DNA from: Mycteria americana
Taxonomy: Eukaryota; Chordata; Aves; Ciconiiformes; Ciconiidae
DNA length: 64,000 nucleotides
NCBI RefSeq assembly: GCF_035582795.1
Contig: NC_134373.1
Location: 12,918,001 to 12,982,000 of the forward strand
Reading direction: 5' to 3'
The notes beneath the pieces were generated by a model, which ran no database searches, was not told the DNA's origin, and was given only the letters and a program-made list of their open reading frames with translations. Made by a program: the position numbers and the translations under genes. Below are positions 30,024 to 41,800 of the stretch, piece by piece (the first letter of the stretch is position 1; the number at the start of each line of letters is the position of its first letter).

Positions 30024-30975
30024 AATAGAATAGAACGTTTCAGCTGGAAGCGACCTACAACGATCATTAGTCCAACTGCCTGACCAATTCTGGGCTGACC
30101 AAGTTAAAGCATGTTATTAAGGGCATTGTCCAAATGCCTCTTAAACACTGACAGGCTTGGGGCATTGACTACCTCTCTAGGAAGTCTATTCCAATGTTTG
30201 ACCACCCTCTCGGTAAAGAAATGCTTCCTAATGTCCAGTCTAAACCTCCCCGGCACAGCTTTGAACCATTCCCATGCGTCCTATCACTGGATACCAGGGA
30301 GAAGAGATCAGCACCTCCCTCTCCACTTCCCCTCCTCAGGAAGCTCTAGAGAGCTATGAGGTCACCCCTCAGCCTCCTTTCCTCCAAACTGGACAAGCGC
30401 AAAGTCCTTAGCCACTCCTCATAGGACATTCCTTCCAGCCCATTCACCAGCTTTGTTGCCCTCCTCTAGAGGCATTCAAAGACCTTCACATCCTTCTTAA
30501 ATTGTGGGGCCCAGAACTGCACACAGTACTCCAGGTGAGGCCACACCAACACTGAATACAGCAGGACAATCACCTCTTTTGACCAGCTGGCTATGCTGTG
30601 TTTGATGCACCCCAGGATGCGGTTTGCCCTCTTGGCTGCCAGGGCACACTGCTGACTCATATTGAGCCTGCTGTCAACCAGCACCCCCGATCCCTTTCTG
30701 CAGGGCTGCTCTCCCAATTTATAGTTGTGCCCAGCATTACTCTGTCCTAGTTGCAGAATACAGCATTTCAACTTGTTAAATTACATCCCATTAATCATAC
30801 CCCAATGTTCCAATCTATCTAGATACCTCTGCAAGGCCTCTTGCCCCTCAAGAGAGTCAATAGCACCTCCCACTTTGGTATCATCAGCAAACTTGCTAAT
30901 GGTGCATTCAACTCCTGCATCCAGATGGTTGATAAATACATTGAACAGGACTGGCCCTAGAATTGAACCATATTA
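30024..30975 (-). mobile_element. CR1 LINE, truncated copy with reverse transcriptase C-terminal half
   Basis: About 950 bases of antisense CR1. On the minus strand it starts inside the ORF2 reverse transcriptase: GPVLFN, then the catalytic FADD motif at 30880-30891, followed by DTKVGG. It continues to the thumb-like region (VDSRLNMSQQC, LGCIKHS, PHLEYCVQFWAPQFKKD) and finishes in the 3' UTR near 30024 at an ATTCTATT end. A TAA interrupts the frame shortly after the FADD motif, near 30780. The 5' end of ORF2 is missing. This is a dead, 5'-truncated copy, the usual state of CR1. Confidence 0.9.
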
Positions 30976-32285
30976 AATCACCACAGTATCCAGTTCAGCA
31001 AGATTACTGCCTGCATTCAGCAACATCCAGTGTCAAAGCGATGTTAGATTTAAGTTAACTCCTTTGTTGATGTTCTCACCATTTTTTTACAAATGTTTAA
31101 AACTTGAGCTGAGTCTGGTGTCCTTTTGATCAATTAGAGCAAATGTGTGCAAGTGAGGACATTTTCCAAAGTGATTTAGCATTAGCTGGCATTCTGTTGC
31201 TGTATTCAGGGTGTACACAGGCCTGCATTTCAAACAGCTGTGCCAGTGGAGCAATTTATAATGCTTTGGCCCTCTCTGCTTTTTCTTACTCACTCTTATT
31301 TCCCTCTCCACTATACCAGCAGAGCTGCTATGGAAGTGCCCCTGTTACCATTGAAGTCAGCTGGGCTAATTTTGTTTCAAGTATAGATCTTTCTGAGCAA
31401 GCCTGTTTTGCTTCGATATATTTGGAGATGGTCTCTTCAGCAGCTTTGATGGTGGCCTTAAACACTGGGTTGGGAAGACTAGTGGCAGCAGCCTCTAGCC
31501 AGCATATCAAGTTATAGAAAGGGACATCAAACCGAACTAATGTTAAAAGTAGTCACACCGAAGTTTGCAAAACCTAAATTAATCTGAAATGACACTCATT
31601 GTAGAGTCAGTGAAACATCTGTGTTTAAATGGTTTTGGGCTTGTCTAGTATACCACAGACAAAACACAATTATTAACTAAGGAATCAGATGTCCAAAAGA
31701 ATAGCCTCTAGTCTGCAAACAGAAGTGATCTATTTAATTTTCTACATCCAGGTAGTCCCATAGAAGACTTAAGCACATAATGTTCACACCACTCAATCCT
31801 ATCTTCAGCTATATACAGCATTATCATGTTGTGGGTTGGGGTTTTTTTCCCCAAAAAAGAATAAAAGAAATCTCAAAGACAAAGCTTCTCTTCCAGTAAA
31901 CAGTCAGGTTTTTTTTTCTTGTAATTAATATCATATTGTTGATACAGATTTTAAAGAACAGAGGTTTCTGTTTCTCAGTAATTCAATTCAATTAATTATT
32001 CTAATACTGAATACAAATCCCAGAAGATATTTAGCTTGCAACAATTATTTCTGTCTTTTGTTACTGAACTGTGCAGTAACACAAAAAGAGCCTTAAAAAT
32101 GCTTAATATTTCTGGTTATTGTGCATAGAAGAATGCAACACTGCCTTGATGTTAAGCTTCCAGCTGGAAAAATTATGCTATAAATATAAAATGTGTATTG
32201 AAAAGCACAACTTAAATTAGTTACAGTAGCACAAAGGAAGGACCAAGGAGATTTTAAGAAACCATTAAAACCAGATGTCCCAAAT

Positions 32286-32400
32286 TAAGAATTTGCATCA
32301 GGTTCCTAACCCTTCCAAGATACTTAAGCATCTAAGCCAAAGCCTACTGCAGACAACAGGAGTGTTACTTCTCCAAGTGGCTTTGGATCAGGCCTCAAAT
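32286..32400 (+). repeat. Diverged ancient sauropsid-type repeat
   Basis: The segment has ccaagatacttaagcatcta near the start and tttggatcaggcctc at the end. Both resemble the acttaagcatgt and ggatcagggcc parts of an old dispersed sauropsid repeat. It is diverged and noncoding. Confidence 0.35.
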
Positions 32401-33742
32401 TACAAAAGACTCAAGCAGGCTTCCTCCTGAAGTAAATCTTTAGCTTCATATATAGAAGTGCATCACAGACTAACATGAGTCAAGATGAATCCCTCAAAAA
32501 GACCAAATCTCCCATTCCACTGTCACACCATTACTGAGAAACTCCTGCAAAAACACATTGCTGTTGTGGGTGATGCACAACAGTGCTGAAGTTAAGACTG
32601 CTGCCCTCAGGCTACAAAACTGTAATGTTTCTTTGCAAAATGAAAATTGTTTTCAAACTCTAGTGTATGGCACCATATTGAGCAAGAGCAATTGAAAGAT
32701 TGGTCAGAAATTTGAATTGTGTAGGTGGAGTTGCAAATAAAAGTATGGGACAAGCAAAGCATGAAAGGAGGAAAAGAGCGAGCCCTGAAGCCAAGGGTAG
32801 TCTCAAAAACACTAGCTTCATGATGCTGAAGGAAAAGAAAAAGCTCCTTGAGGTCATAGCTGAAAGAGGATTTGTGTAGCTATATACAAGGAAGCTGCTT
32901 CCTGTTGTTCGCCAACTCCTTTGTTCTGGAAAGCAGGACTTGCACTTACCTCTGAAAGGAACAATATTATATCAATATGCTTTTTTTTCCCCCCCTCCAG
33001 AGTATTTTTTATCTCTGCCCTGTCAATGGAAGAGTTTTATGGAAGTGATTAAATGCTCATTGTCACTTCCAAGGCACTGACTATTGATGTTCTCTGTACA
33101 GTGCTGAGAAGGGGGAGGGAGTAGCATATTATATCAAACTCCCTCTATAAACTGTATAATTTGAATATAATTAAAATAATGTAAGCTCATAAGTAGATCT
33201 AGATGGTTCTTAGTAATTTAAAAGTAAGTACCTCAGAACATTTTACATTATTACATTTGAGATATTTCTTGGAGCTTGCATCTATGCACAAAAATTATTT
33301 TGTGAGCGAACCACCCAAGCATTTGGCATGACATGGAACTGTTCTGAGATCACAAGATGAGATCTTCAGCCAATATAAAATGCTTCAGCTCCATCAGCTT
33401 TGTACTATACTATCAGCTGCACTTTGACAGTTTGTATAAATGGAAAAGTACATGGTTTCTCATTTGGATTAACAAAATTATATTGGATGACCACAGGTAC
33501 ATTGTCTTTTGCTTCAAAATGAAACAGTAAGCAGAGTTTATGCATAAGAATACCCTTACTAAATGCATTGATTGTCACTTTCTTAACACATGTTTTACAT
33601 TTGGCACAGCAACAATACAAAAGCATTTACAAACTGGATCAGAGCCAACACATGGCTCCTCCAAGCCAGTCTCAGAATCTTACCCAGTTCCCACTCCTTC
33701 CCAGAAAAAGCCTGGGAAAACAGATTGGGAGGATTCATAAGT

Positions 33743-33862
33743 ACACACACACGATTTATATGTGTCTTTGTGTGTATGCATGTGCGTATATAGACACACA
33801 TCTAAGTCTATGTATGTATAAACATCTACACATGCAGTATGTTCTACATGTACAATAGACAC
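33743..33862. repeat. Compound CA/TG/TATG simple-repeat region
   Basis: An (AC)5 run is followed by interrupted TGTG, TATG and ACAC units over about 120 bases. This low-complexity content creates overlapping open frames on both strands that are not genes. Confidence 0.8.
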
Positions 33863-35379
33863 TGCTCATATGTAAAAAGTTATCCGGGCTCTTTAGCTAT
33901 CTAAGACGCTCCCAAAAACAAAGTTTATGCAAAGAACTTTTTCTCTGTTCAGTGGAGATATTTCATTGAAAGACAATGCTATTTTGGGAAGGGCTAGAAC
34001 TAAGACATTATTCCACATTTAGAGACCAGTTTCTCTGTTCCACATCTTGGCTGAAGGCCTGCCACAGCACGAACTGCAATACCAGCTATACCTAGACAGA
34101 GCTGGGGGTAGCTGTTGAGCCTCTCTTTGAATGAGGTCAGGAACAGGCATTTCAGAGATGCATGGCAAAAGGAGAGACCACATGCTGCAAGTACTATTTT
34201 GGAGCTGGCGACTTCCCACATTTCAGAAAGGAATTCCCCTCTCTGGCATTGCCATGGGGAAATTTCCTCATTTTGATAGAAAAGAGCAGCTTTTATTCTT
34301 CAAAAATTGCAGTAGTTGAATTGCCCCTTGTTTGTGCTGATCACCATAACTGTTAATGCTAGAAAAAAAAAAAAGAAAAGCAGGGCCTGTAAGGCAAATA
34401 TTTTAAGACATGACTTGTTGAGATGACTAGTTGCATGTTTCCAGCTGGAGCCCATTTCTCTCCTAAATGCCATCAATAAAAACAGGACCTATTCTATACA
34501 TCTGATTCTTGCTAGAGAAATGTACATATGGTTCTCTTGAAATTGTTCCTTGATTAGTTCTTTTTATATCACTTTGATATTTACAATGCTCAACATCTGT
34601 ATTGTAAGCCTCTAGAAAAACACTATGAGTATGCACTGCAGGTAACTTTTACAGGCAAAAGTCACATTAACTCCAGAAAAGCTACAATATACAGGTAAGT
34701 TTAGAAATAGGACAATATTAAAGGTTTGCTTTCAAGATCAGTAATTTTTAACCTTACAAAGGTCCACCAGACCTCACAAACAGACTTTTGCTTCTATAGC
34801 TTAGTCTCCAAGAATCCCTGTTTGAGCTGAAGGTCTTGCAAGAAAGCTCTCCAAAAGCAATAACCATGTGCCTTTCCCTACCTGTTTTCTCAGGCAGGGG
34901 GAGGCACATGATACTATCTTGCTTAGGATTTGAGGTTTGTACAAGTTACCCTTCCTCCTAAGGGCATCATCCAGGAAACAAACACTGGTTAGGACCACAA
35001 CCTTCCTACTCCAAGACAGGCTCTGGGGTATTGCCCTATTGATACAACTGATCAGCAAAGGCCCACACCTGGAAGTATTTGTGCCAGAAATCACACAGCT
35101 CAAGCTCCCGAGATTCATAACAAAAAAAAGTTATTTCTGACTGGCTCAGGAATGCAGCACAAAGTACAGCCATTTTTCCACAGCCGAAAAAGGGTCCACA
35201 GACATGCCAGTATACAAAGGGTGATATCAGCCAGTAAGGAAACCAGAGGAAGTGCCACCTGACCCATTCCAAATACAGATGTAGATCTGACATATGACAA
35301 GGAAGCCACTGCATCAGACAGGCTCTCACTTCAACGGGAAGAAACATTTCTGAATCAAAATTCAGAACATGAAGTATTT

Positions 35380-35385
35380 TTTATT
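35380..35385 (-). terminator. Candidate poly(A) signal AATAAA
   Basis: On the minus strand AATAAA occurs about 300 bases past the TAG stop, a normal distance for a short 3' UTR. Another AATAAA overlaps the last codons and stop and is unlikely to be used. No cleavage evidence is available from sequence alone. Confidence 0.4.
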
Positions 35386-35687
35386 TTACAGAAGACATCA
35401 GGCTACAGCTAATACACAGTAGCTTCTTAGAAAATAAGATTAGAGCTCTTATCTAAAAAGATATAATCTTTCAACAGAAAATCTATGGAACAAGAAATTG
35501 AACAACCCATTCAGGTTTTGTGGACCCTTCATAGGTGACTGCTAAATGGAGTGTAATACAAAGTAATTTACTGGAAAAACCTAATATTGTTTTGCTACCA
35601 CACATAAGATTGAGAAGGCTTTCTATTAAATACACATTTTCTAGCAAAAGTCATCACTAATCACTTTACTAATACAGAAGGAAGCAG
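35386..35687 (-). other. Probable 3' UTR of the minus-strand gene
   Basis: This is the stretch between the stop codon and the candidate poly(A) signal. It is A+T-rich and has no repeat I can name. The true 3' end may lie further left. Confidence 0.35.
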
Positions 35688-35873
35688 CTATTTATTCATC
35701 TCCAGCAGTTTGGAATTAGCCTTGCCAATAAGGCAAGGACCCAAAGAAGGTTTTATTCCATTCTCAACCTTGACACAGACCTCTTGAATGGCCTTTAGGA
35801 AGTGTTCTAATGACAACCGGGAATTAATTATAGCTAGAAATTTTCTCACTGAATGGATTTTCATTGGTAAATA
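35688..35873 (-). CDS. Terminal coding exon (186 bases, with TAG stop)
   Basis: The acceptor attgtttttatgaatcag is good, and an in-frame TAA upstream shows that the frame must begin by splicing. Sixty-one residues follow, starting YLPMKIHSVRKFLAIIN and ending ANSKLLEMNK, then TAG at 35688-35690. Codon phase matches exon 14 about 3.2 kb upstream. The composition (helical, basic end) resembles the rest of the chain. A poly(A) signal lies about 300 bases downstream. Confidence 0.75.
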   Translation of the reverse strand, partial: YLPMKIHSVRKFLAIINSRLSLEHFLKAIQEVCVKVENGIKPSLGPCLIGKANSKLLEMNK

Positions 35874-38800
35874 CTGATTCATAAAAACAATTTCCATGAA
35901 ACATTATTGCATGTTCAAAGTTCTGCTGTAACACTGGCCACTCTCCTGCCAGCTCACCTGGCAAGAATGGGATCTTCAGATTCATAGTTTTACTATGGGG
36001 ACCTGTTTATGTAGTGAGATTTCACAGGATGTCTCCCGGGAGTTGGGGGAAGCTGTCTGCTCCATTTTGGTAACAACAGAAAAACAAATTATATTTTCAG
36101 GGCTTTCAAGAATGTTATTTTTCTAGAAGTCCCTTTCTGTGGGAAGCTTCAGAATTTCTATGTTTTTCTCCCAACCAGAGTAACTTTCTGAAGTTTCCTG
36201 AAGTTCTTGTGAAACGAAAGGTCTGAATTCCCACTAACTCTCCCTTCAGCCTCTTTGGGCCATGCTTGTTGGCATAGCTTGTGTCCCATTCATACTACAA
36301 TGACTCTCTCCACATCAGCACAGGACTCCATGTCTCCATGAACAAGGGTGCAATGACCTGGGATAGAAGGTAGCTTGAACTGTCTGAGAAAGGCTTTCTC
36401 CACCTTGGTCACTATAGCAGAAATACTGAATACAGTCCTTGGTGTTTCAGCTCCCCCTCTGTCACATGGCAATTATCACTGTCTCTTCTCCCTCCCTCCG
36501 TCTTTCTTGGTCGATTTGAAAACACTCCGGGAGAGAAGTTATCTTTTATTGTGTGCTAATTTGTGGCCTCTGGGAAAAGCTACAATAAGTGAAGAGTCTA
36601 AGCAGAGCTTCCTTATTAAGTTCTGCCTGAGTTCATAATTGTAAGGATCAACAGCAAAGCAGATAGGGAAAAAAAAAATCCATCAATTATTATTTTCAAG
36701 TAGAAATACAGCTTAGAAGTGTTGCCAAATGGAGCCACGCAGAGGGACAATGTGTAAAACACAAGAACAGATACTCAAGTTGTTAGAGATCTTTTGAAAT
36801 CATTGGCCCTGCCCTGTGCTGTCTGCAATGTACATGAGCAATCTAAGCAGACAGAAAGAATCCAAACTATAGGTAAATTAAAACAGTCAATATATTTTAG
36901 CACAATTAAGGCAAGGAACAAAAGAATTCAGAAAGATTTGGATCTATTCTCTAACTAGCCAGAAAAATGAGGATAAAAATGTGAAATATTGGCTTGTTAT
37001 TTTAAAAATCATACAACAGAATTAAGACTCAAGAAAGGAACACTGTAGAACTCATTTAATTGCTATGGCAACTTGCAAAGCAGTACAGAGTGGTTCTAGC
37101 AGTTCTCTCATACTATCAAAACAAATACACTGAACACTTAAAATTTAAAGAGAAACAGTCATTTAATGTGTTGTATTAACACATTTAAGAGTGTTATCAT
37201 ATGTAATGTGAATTTTATATTACATCTGTATCATATTGTAGCACTTGAAACTATTCATTTAGGGATATGGGACAGGGGAGAGGACCCCTAGGTTACAGGT
37301 CCAATCTATGGCTGGTTAATCTTATCCCACTCAAATTTATCAAGTTCTGAATTAAAACTAGCAGGGTTTTCTTACTCCCACTACTCTAACAATGTCATTC
37401 TAAAGCCTCACTTTAATGATGGTTTGGAGCCTTCTAAGTTCCTGTCAGAACTTACTTATAACCATATTATGTCTTTTTGCTCTTTGCCAACATTTTCTTT
37501 CAGTTTAATTAACTTTTCCTGATTTAGTATTTATTCCATCTCTAGTTCCTCCATATAGAAAGCTATCACATTCTCTTAGTTTTCACCTTGCCATGCTAAA
37601 CAAGCCATAAATAACATTTAAGTATACATACACACACTTATATAAAAATGTATTACACACACATATAAACCAAATATTTGTAAGTGTATACACACACATA
37701 TATGTACATAATTATGAAGGAATGGGATTGTGTCAGACCAGATTATATAACTGTAAAGCAAAAAAATGTGAATTGACAAATGAGAAAAGTATAGTTTTAT
37801 AGACTATTTTCATTGCTTGCGTTGAGATAAAGGTCAATCAATTGTGTTGAAATGGCATATGGATACGCATAAAAATGAGATGCTTATATGTATAACTATC
37901 ATAGGAATAACTCCAACAAGTTTGAGACAGGCAATTATGTCTACTAGTAGTTAGAATTCAAAGTACTTCAGGAAAAGGTGATTGTAGTGAAAGTTTAAGA
38001 CCTATAAATTCTGTTCACACCCTGAAAACTAAGGATCTCTTTCCTTTGTGCCCCTCCCCATTGAAATGGAACAGTAATTCTCACGGCCACAAAGTAGCCT
38101 CAAATTTTTCTCACTCAAGTTGTTCAGTACGTTGTAGCAGAATTCCAGGCATTAATTACAAATTTGCTCTTGTAAATTTTAAGAGCACCACTTAACACTA
38201 ACAAGATTCCTTTTGATATGAGAAATGGGAAACAAGACCTTCTACTCTACCTTCTCAATCTATGCTAGCCATTATTTCTTTTCAGACTACCAAGTACTTT
38301 TATTCATCAACATTTGAAATAAACAATTACAATATTTTCAGCCTCCTTTCCTATGAAAAACTGTCATTTCTAACTATTTTGTCACCAAAACCACTAGTTT
38401 TTTCTTGCAAACGGTAACCAGACCATAGCAATTCAAGTAAGTACAAGTCTTGGTTTTCTACAATGGCATTTTAACCTTCCCATACTATTCTCCATCTCTG
38501 TGCAATCTAACATTTTCTTTATTCTCTGGGATACAGCCCAACAATGAGCAAGCTTTCATCCTTTCAGCTCGGCTCACTTTTGAAATTTATTCTAGGATGC
38601 AACTGGACTGATTTGCAAGTGTGTTTCAGACATTCAAAGACAGAGGTTTCCTGCATTGTCACCCATAAAAAGCACAGTTAGCAGTTGCTATTGGCATGAA
38701 AAAAGTCAATATTCTTCCGCCAATCACAGTGAAAACAAACAGCAGAGCTATTCCCTTAACAGGTATTTGAATTTAATACCTGGGTTCCACTGAACTAGAC

Positions 38801-41800
38801 AGTTTTGTCACTTGATCTTTGATACATTAGGTATTACACCAGAGTTTTCGTTACTTAGAAGGATATTGGAAAAATATGGCCAGTGAAACTACAATGCACA
38901 ACGCTTGCAGCGTAGCATGTATGTTTGTCTTTACCCCCTCCCCCCAGCAAACAAAAAGAAATACAGAACTCAGATTTGCTTTTGTGCATTGGGGAGGTCA
39001 AGAAAAATTGGATTTTGCTAGTGAGGAGTAATTAGATGATTAAGGTGACAGAGCTTAACACATGCCTTCCATGGGCACTGACTTACCATACCAAAATTAA
39101 GAACCTGAAGCTTTAAACTGAATTGCCAGCTATTGTGCACACTTACTGAAAACTCATTTTGAGGTGATTTATCTAATAAGTGTCTCCTTAGGAGCAGCAT
39201 TAGTACTGTTTTATCATCATACCATGTTCTTAGGAGGTTGCTGATTACACAAATGACTCAAAAATTGGCCATATCACTGTCTTCACATGATGATGAAATC
39301 AACTCATCATTCATGCTACAAGCTCTAATTCCTCTAGCTTCTTTTAGACCAGGATCAGACAGTTCACTGTTTTTAAAGATAGCTCACTCTAAACTGATTT
39401 ACCATGTGCATAAACAGCCAAGTTGGAACAGAGGAAGGGAGAGTGAAATGATTGGAATGACCAGCTGGTTGGAATGAGAGTATAATTACCTCTGAGCAGC
39501 AGCATTGCTTCCTTTCAGCTTAAGTAGTTTGTGGAATTACAAAGTTAGCTTGCAAGCTGAAGACGTTTTGAAGTACTTTGAGAAGCCACTGTTGCCTTGT
39601 TCAAACAAATGTAACAGATTAACAGCCTCACTATATGCTTTGGAAGAATGAATGTCCTTCTGGCAGTCGTTTTTAGTAAATAGAAAATCTATCTGATAAC
39701 TGTTATCCAGTTATCTGATATCTCTGACAATAATTATCCAAAGCCAATGTCCAGGTTTCAGTGCCCAACCAGGGATTCCAATTCATATCCTCAGACTGAT
39801 TAACTGGTGTGAATCCCATCAGCCCCACTACTAAGGTTACCTCAGTGAAGCCTACTTTATCATGAGCAGTTCACTGTGTTCCATTCAATAACTCATCTTA
39901 AATTATACCAGCATCTTCTTACTCAGAAACCAAACATTAAAAATTGAAAAGCTTTCAGGTCTACAATTTAAATGGCCACCTTATTTAAACTGTCATGGGC
40001 TTTGAACCCTCAATGACTGCAAAATGTGCATGATCTGAAAAATAACACTAATGCAAACCTAATGTTGCCCTTGCACAGTTCCTTGAGGAATTCAATGTGA
40101 AATAGTCCAAGAATAAAGAAAGAGCTACATTGTAATTTCATTAAAAATTAAGCACCATAACAGAACCAACAGCAAAACAGCATTAACTGAAGGCAGCATT
40201 TCTGAGCATATGATGAAGTAATAGTTTTCACTGAAGGAGGTATATTTGAATGTTTCTATGTATATCCATGCTTTATATTTATACATACACATAAAAACAA
40301 AAGTTCAACTTGTATTACACCACATTTCATTATATTACAAATTTCAAAGAATACAACCTTACTTATGAAAATATGGGAAAGCTGTATCATGCTTTATTTT
40401 TAAATTGCATCAGATAAGCATATATTTACTACTGGTAGTCATTAACACATATACTATAACTGCCTCAGTAATGGCATCCTTAGGGAAGGGATAAGGCTTG
40501 CATTAGTCAAGAACTAGTATACCTATTAACTTACTAAAAACTGAGAATATACCTTATTTCCCTTGTTAACAGCTAAAAATTACATAAAAATAGGTTCCTG
40601 TAATAAGAAAACTCAAAAAAACCAAAAGAACAAAATATTGCAAATGTTAAGTTTTTAAGAAATGTCACAAGAGTCCCTGGAACAGTTGTCCTGGACTTAG
40701 AGAATTCCTGTCTCAACTGTGTAGTAGCTTTTATTCATGAGCTTTGAAGGCACTGATTCACTAGTATATTCTAAAGAACTGAGGGTGAGTTGAGGGCTGC
40801 GTTTTCAAAGTAATTGAGAAAGAGTTAGGAGAATTTTAAAATTACAGTGGCTGCCCTTAAAAAATTGCAAACTCACCATGTACTATCCAACACACCAGAG
40901 CTGTTGTCTGTTTCAATTCGGAGAAACTGTTTCAGTGTGTTTCAGCTGCTACTGTGTGATAGCTGTTTAAAAAAATTAACAGAAAAGATTTAATGTGACC
41001 ACTTTATAACACAACTTTGAAGTTGTTAGGTAGAAGTAAACTTTATATTTACTTCTAATATACACAACATGCACAAAACCATAAGTCAATAGAAGTTTTA
41101 CTGTTTACTTCAGCAAAAGCAGAGTTAGACTCAGCACGCTGAAACACAGAACACAAACCCATTTTAAGCTGATATTGAGAAAAGGAGCTAGAAAAGCTCT
41201 TTTCTTTCATGTGCTTAACATTGAAAGAATGCTTAACACCTTTGGACCCCTCTGAAAATTCTTGGGGTATTTTAAATAAAGTGATTCACTTGGAGACAAA
41301 GAACCTAGATTTGTTGGGAAACAGGTAGGACTTGGTCCACTGTGCTCAGTGTAAGCAGATGGGAGGCTCTCTCTAAAAGCAGGAAGTCTTTGCTTTTCAC
41401 ATGCTGCAGCCTTCTACATTGTGCCACCAGGTGGCAAGATGACAGTAAAACGGATAACGCTAAGTCCGTGCGACTCACATTAGCAGCCAGCTGCCGCCCT
41501 CTAATGCAGCGGTAAAAAAGCAAGAGCTCCTTAAACACTGAGACTCCAAAATAATGACAAACTGCATTTTCTGGATTTGCAAAATGTTGAGAAGCTGGAA
41601 GTAATTAGGGTTCCACACAGCTCTATAAACCAATTGTATACAATGACTGACAAAGCAGGCAAGGGTTTGGTGTTGCAGCCTGTGTTGCAACTGAAGTTAC
41701 ATGCACATAGAAACCCAATTACTTTCAGCCTCTCCACCACCCTACACACCCTGACAACTACTCCGTGCTACTTAATTTCTGGAAAAAACACAACGAACTT

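Larger units (their letters stand above)
30976..35379. other. Intergenic region downstream of the minus-strand gene
   Basis: Holds an old repeat and a simple-repeat tract. Frames at 34801-35347 on the minus strand lie past the proposed stop and poly(A) signal and have no splice support. Confidence 0.45.

Noticed and set aside
31328..31510. Minus-strand 60-codon frame that looks helical (FKATIKAAEETISKYIEAKQ)
   Set aside because: There are no convincing splice sites, it overlaps an open frame on the other strand, and its end contains an old repeat core.
33540..33862. Five overlapping frames on both strands
   Set aside because: They come from a CA/TG-rich simple-repeat region with few stop codons.
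35036..35347. 103-codon minus-strand frame rich in Trp, Phe and Leu
   Set aside because: It lies beyond the proposed stop and poly(A) signal, lacks an acceptor, and overlaps other frames on both strands.
35956..35990. Strong minus-strand gtgagc donor after CCAG in the last intron
   Set aside because: The only open frame beside it needs one leftover base from exon 14, which leaves none.
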